From: an uncultured Christensenella sp.
Lineage (GTDB): Bacteria; Bacillota; Clostridia; Christensenellales; Pumilibacteraceae
NCBI GenBank assembly: GCA_910577945.1
Contig: CAJTNI010000001.1
Span: 1-59,237, forward strand
DNA: 59,237 bases
Direction: 5' to 3'
The notes beneath the pieces were generated by a model that was given only the letters and a program-made list of their open reading frames with translations, ran no database searches and had not been told where the DNA came from. This document shows positions 56,723 to 59,237 of the stretch, in pieces (position 1 is the first letter of the stretch; each line of letters starts with the position of its first letter). Made by a program: the position numbers and the translations under genes.

Positions 56723-58066
56723 ATGGATACTTTACAAAATACCAAAAGTAAGCTTGCCGCAGTCAATAAGGAATTGATAGGATTTTTAAATGCGTTCGTT
56801 GACGAAAAGTCGTTCGTCGAAACGGACGCATTTGTGTGTGCCGACGACGATACGTTCGAGGGCGTAGTCAGCGGTTTTGCGACGGTCGGCGACGTCCCCG
56901 TGTGCATTTTCGCCACCAATCCCAAAACCTTGAAGGGCGCAATCGGCGAGCGCGGCGCGCAAAAAATCGTGCGTGCCGTCAACAATGCGGTGCGCATGGA
57001 CAAGCCGTTGATAGCGGTTTGGGATACCTCGGGCGCGCGCATTACCGAGGGCGTAGCGGCTTTGGAGGGGTATGGCGCAATCCTGCGCGCGTTTACCGTG
57101 GCGTACGGCGACGTTCCCGTTATTTCGGTAGTCAAGGGCAACAATCTCGGTTTGTCCGCGTACGCGTCGGGGCTGAGCGATTTCGTAATCGGTTACGAGA
57201 ACGGCGCGGTGGCGTCGGCGTCGCCGTTGGTGCTTTCCGCAAAGACGGGCAATAACGCCGCAGGCACGGTTAAAACCGCCGCGGCGCGCGGCATCGTTAC
57301 CAATACCGTCAAGACGGACAAGGATTTGCGCGCAATGCTCGTAAAGGCGCTCGGCGTGTTCGACGGCGCGAAGGCGAGCGGCGACGACCCCAATCGCGTA
57401 TGCAAGGGGCTTAAAGCCGGCGCGGACGTAAGCGCGCTCATAAAAGAGGTTTTCGATAAAAACAGCTTTTTGCCCGTGCGCGCGGATTTTGCGCCCGTGG
57501 CGGTGACGGGCTTTGCCACGCTGGGCGACGTTACGGTGGGCGTAGTGGCGACGGACGCCAAGCGGTCGGACGGGCGTTTGACCGTCGACGCGTGCGTCAA
57601 AATCAGCGAATTTTTGAACGTTTGCGAAAACGCGGAATGCCCCGTCGTCTTTGCGGTCGATTGCGTCGGCACGGAATATACCGCCGACGACGCCGCGCTT
57701 ATGCGCGAAATGTCCAATCTCATTTATCAAGTAAACTCGTTGGACGTGGATATGTTCGCGTTGGTTTACGGCAAGGCGATAGGCGGCGCGTATACCGCGT
57801 TGGTCGCGCCGTGCGAGTACAAAATCGCGTGGGAATGCGCCGAGGTGGGCGCGCTCGAATCGGAAGCCGCGGCCAGGCTTTTGTACGCGGACGAAATCAA
57901 GTCGGCAAAGAACAAGGATAAGACGGTCGAAAAGCTCGCGGCGGAATACGGCGCGGCAAACGGCGGAGCGCTTATGCTCGCGCGCAACGGGTATTTCGAC
58001 AACGTAATCGAGCCCAATCTTACCCGTCAGTATTTACTCGCCGCGCTGCTCGCGCATGTGGAGTGA
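56723..58066 (+). CDS. Biotin-dependent carboxyltransferase subunit (MmdA-like), divergent
   Basis: The carboxyltransferase part of a biotin-dependent decarboxylase: it moves CO2 from an acyl-CoA or similar substrate to biotin. It has 447 residues (MmdA ~510), in two crotonase-like halves. The N-half has DTSGARITEGVAALEGYG and KGNNLGLSAYASGLSDF, where the usual oxyanion motif AGG.AY reads LGLSAY. The C-half keeps YGKAIGGAYTALVAPCEYKIAW. The next genes (OadG-like, biotin carrier, OadB-like) fix the complex type. The substrate (methylmalonyl-, malonyl- or glutaconyl-CoA, oxaloacetate) is not settled by sequence alone. A fair reading is a methylmalonyl-CoA-type decarboxylase. Confidence 0.82.
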   Translation: MDTLQNTKSKLAAVNKELIGFLNAFVDEKSFVETDAFVCADDDTFEGVVSGFATVGDVPVCIFATNPKTLKGAIGERGAQKIVRAVNNAVRMDKPLIAVWDTSGARITEGVAALEGYGAILRAFTVAYGDVPVISVVKGNNLGLSAYASGLSDFVIGYENGAVASASPLVLSAKTGNNAAGTVKTAAARGIVTNTVKTDKDLRAMLVKALGVFDGAKASGDDPNRVCKGLKAGADVSALIKEVFDKNSFLPVRADFAPVAVTGFATLGDVTVGVVATDAKRSDGRLTVDACVKISEFLNVCENAECPVVFAVDCVGTEYTADDAALMREMSNLIYQVNSLDVDMFALVYGKAIGGAYTALVAPCEYKIAWECAEVGALESEAAARLLYADEIKSAKNKDKTVEKLAAEYGAANGGALMLARNGYFDNVIEPNLTRQYLLAALLAHVE

Positions 58067-58068
58067 TT

Positions 58069-58440
58069 ATGAATATTATCGCTTTTTTGTCGGACGAGAC
58101 GGGCGGCTTGGGTCAGCTCGGTTTCGGTAAATCCGATACTTCAATCGGAAGCGCGGCGCTATACGCGCTCATCGGATTTTTGATAGTCGTAGCGGTGCTC
58201 GCGCTGTTGGTCGGGATATTCTATCTCACCGGATTTATTTTCAAATCAAAGGCGTTCAGCCGCGACAAGCTATTCGAGCGCAAGAAAAAGCCTACGGCTG
58301 CGTCGGAGACGTCGCCCGCGCAATCGGACGACGACGAGCTCGCAGCGGCTATAACCGCCGCCGTTATGTGTATGCTCGAAAGCGAAGGCGACGACGTTAA
58401 GCCCGATTTTGTAATACGCCGCATTACGCGGAAAAAATAA
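58069..58440 (+). CDS. Small membrane subunit of decarboxylase (OadG/MmdD-like)
   Basis: 123 residues: one membrane span (ALYALIGFLIVVAVLALLVG, followed by IFYLTGFIF), a basic linker and a helical C-terminal segment DDELAAAITAAVMCMLESEG typical of OadG/GcdC-type gamma-delta subunits, which hold the complex together. GTG at 58063 is in frame but ATG at 58069 has GGAG five bases before it. Second gene of the operon. Confidence 0.85.
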   Translation: MNIIAFLSDETGGLGQLGFGKSDTSIGSAALYALIGFLIVVAVLALLVGIFYLTGFIFKSKAFSRDKLFERKKKPTAASETSPAQSDDDELAAAITAAVMCMLESEGDDVKPDFVIRRITRKK

Positions 58441-58464
58441 CCGAATTATTTTCTTGGAGGAATC

Positions 58465-58812
58465 ATGCGTAAATTCAATGTAGTAGTTAACGGCAAGTCC
58501 TACGAAGTGGACGTCGAAGAGGTCGGCGGCGACGGCGCGTCCGTGTCGATTGCTCCCGCAGCCGCGCCCGCGCCTGCGGCGAAACCCGTTGTGAGCGGCG
58601 AGGGCACGCCCGTTAAAGCGCCTATGCCAGGACTCATTCTCGCGCTTGCGCACAAGGACGGCGACGCCGTCAAGAAGAGCGAAAAGGTCGTTGTGCTCGA
58701 AGCCATGAAAATGGAAAACGATATCAACGCGCCCGAGAACGGTACAATAACGTACGTCGTCAAAAAGGGCGACAACGTGGAGACGGGCGCGGTGCTCGCG
58801 TATATCAAATAA
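58465..58812 (+). CDS. Biotin carboxyl carrier protein of decarboxylase
   Basis: 115 residues: an N-terminal strand segment (FNVVVNGKSYEVDVEEV), an Ala/Pro linker (~28-43), and a biotinyl domain with Lys82 in VLEAMKMEND and the closing GDNVETGAVLAYI. It shuttles CO2 from the carboxyltransferase to the membrane OadB-like subunit. SD is TTGGAGGAATC. It lies directly before the beta subunit. Confidence 0.95.
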   Translation: MRKFNVVVNGKSYEVDVEEVGGDGASVSIAPAAAPAPAAKPVVSGEGTPVKAPMPGLILALAHKDGDAVKKSEKVVVLEAMKMENDINAPENGTITYVVKKGDNVETGAVLAYIK

Positions 58813-58824
58813 GGAGCACGAAAA

Positions 58825-59237
58825 TTGAACTTCGTCGAAATGCTTAAAAACCTTTGGGCGAGTACGGGCTTTGCTCACTCCGAATGGGAAAACTACGTTA
58901 TGATGGTGATAGCGTGCGTTTTGCTGTTCGTGGGTATAGGGCTTAAAAAAGAGCCGTTGCTGCTCGTGCCGATAGGTTTCGGAATGCTGTTCGTAAACAT
59001 TCCGGGCGCAAATGAAATATTGTTGAAAGAGCCTGTCGAGGGCACGCCGGGCGGATTGCTGTACTACATGGAAAAGGGCGTCGAATGGGTTATTTTCCCG
59101 CCGCTCGTTTTTTTGGGTATCGGCGCAATGACCGATTTCGGACCGTTAATCGCCAATCCCAAGAGCTTTCTCATGGGCGCGGCGGCTCAGCTCGGTATAT
59201 TCCTCACGCTGTTGGGCGCGATTGTGATAGGGTTCGA
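58825..59237 (+). CDS. Sodium-pumping decarboxylase beta subunit (OadB/MmdB/GcdB-like), partial
   Basis: The first 137 codons of the membrane beta subunit that decarboxylates carboxybiotin and exports Na+; the gene continues past the window. Diagnostic are KEPLLLVPIGFGMLFVNIP, PPLVFLGIGAMTDFGPLIANP and AAAQLGIF, the conserved first third of the family. The start is TTG at 58825, eight bases after AAGGAG (58811-58816). Being last in sequence and next to the biotin carrier fits the known operon order. Confidence 0.95.
   Translation, partial: MNFVEMLKNLWASTGFAHSEWENYVMMVIACVLLFVGIGLKKEPLLLVPIGFGMLFVNIPGANEILLKEPVEGTPGGLLYYMEKGVEWVIFPPLVFLGIGAMTDFGPLIANPKSFLMGAAAQLGIFLTLLGAIVIGF

Noticed and set aside
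1..59237. tRNA, rRNA, CRISPR, insertion sequences, prophage or known riboswitches
   Set aside because: Gaps between genes were read on both strands; none shows cloverleaf ends, direct-repeat arrays, transposase genes or recognisable riboswitch cores. Most gaps are under 150 bases.

Overview
The window is a chromosome segment of a spore-forming member of the Bacillota (class Clostridia by gene content and synteny), rich in G+C for that group, with strongly GC-biased third codon positions. Evidence for the assignment: the complete spoIIIAA-AH operon, spoIVB, spoVM, gerW and dacF/dacB-type carboxypeptidases; the rpsB-tsf-pyrH-frr-uppS-cdsA-dxr-rseP, rimP-nusA-rnpM-infB-rbfA-nrnA-truB-ribF and infC-rpmI-rplT clusters in Bacillus/Clostridium order; and near-consensus sigma-A promoters (TTGACA-17-TATAAT). 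No tRNA, rRNA, CRISPR array, insertion sequence or prophage is visible. Almost everything is single-copy core genome, so the novelty lies in how individual genes are built and expressed.

Layout. 1-1850: end of a cysteine desulfurase gene, an unlisted 42-residue microprotein on the minus strand, ruvX and a DUF1292 protein with a Cys/Asp/His-rich tail. 1900-9500: ribosomal protein S2, EF-Ts, UMP kinase, ribosome recycling factor and early isoprenoid/phospholipid genes, ending in a site-2 protease. 9480-12030: ispG and, in the place where polC normally sits, a 489-residue protein that keeps only PolC's N-terminal, OB and proofreading-exonuclease parts. 12100-20960: nusA/infB operon through truB, ribF and a TIM-barrel protein. 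20950-27520: aminopeptidase P, EF-P and the spoIIIA operon behind a sigma-E-like promoter. 27550-36050: Asp23-family protein, nusB, folD, xseAB, ispA, dxs, NAD kinase, recN. 36110-39950: spoIVB, a membrane protein, dacF, rpe and spoVM (27 codons). 40000-46600: rpmB (minus strand), a second Asp23 protein, fakA, recG, comEC. 46700-50400: a lipoprotein (minus strand), infC-rpmI-rplT, an rRNA methyltransferase and a YebC protein. 50400-55900: lysA, an M50 protease, scpAB, DUF2953 protein, gerW, dacB. 55900-end: rluB and a sodium-pumping biotin-dependent decarboxylase operon that runs off the window.

How the genes work together: translation and transcription machinery (S2, EF-Ts, Frr, RimP, NusA, IF2, RbfA, EF-P, NusB, IF3, L35, L20, L28), the MEP isoprenoid route feeding undecaprenyl phosphate (Dxs, Dxr, IspG, IspA, UppS), cell-wall precursors and trimming (LysA, DacF, DacB), DNA repair and chromosome segregation (RuvX, RecN, RecG, XseAB, ScpAB) and spore development (SpoIIIA channel, SpoIVB signalling protease, SpoVM coat anchor, GerW).

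Most interesting observations: (1) a polC-locus gene reduced to a DEDDh exonuclease; (2) four housekeeping genes (ruvX, ispG, nadK, rpe) whose start codon lies exactly six bases after a -10 hexamer, implying leaderless mRNAs; (3) non-standard start codons for rimP (ATC) and infC (ATT), which would place both operons under IF3 control; (4) mutually exclusive hairpins in the infC leader; (5) a ComEC protein whose beta-lactamase-like domain has lost its metal site. All calls rest on reading the sequence and knowledge of the families; no database search was run.
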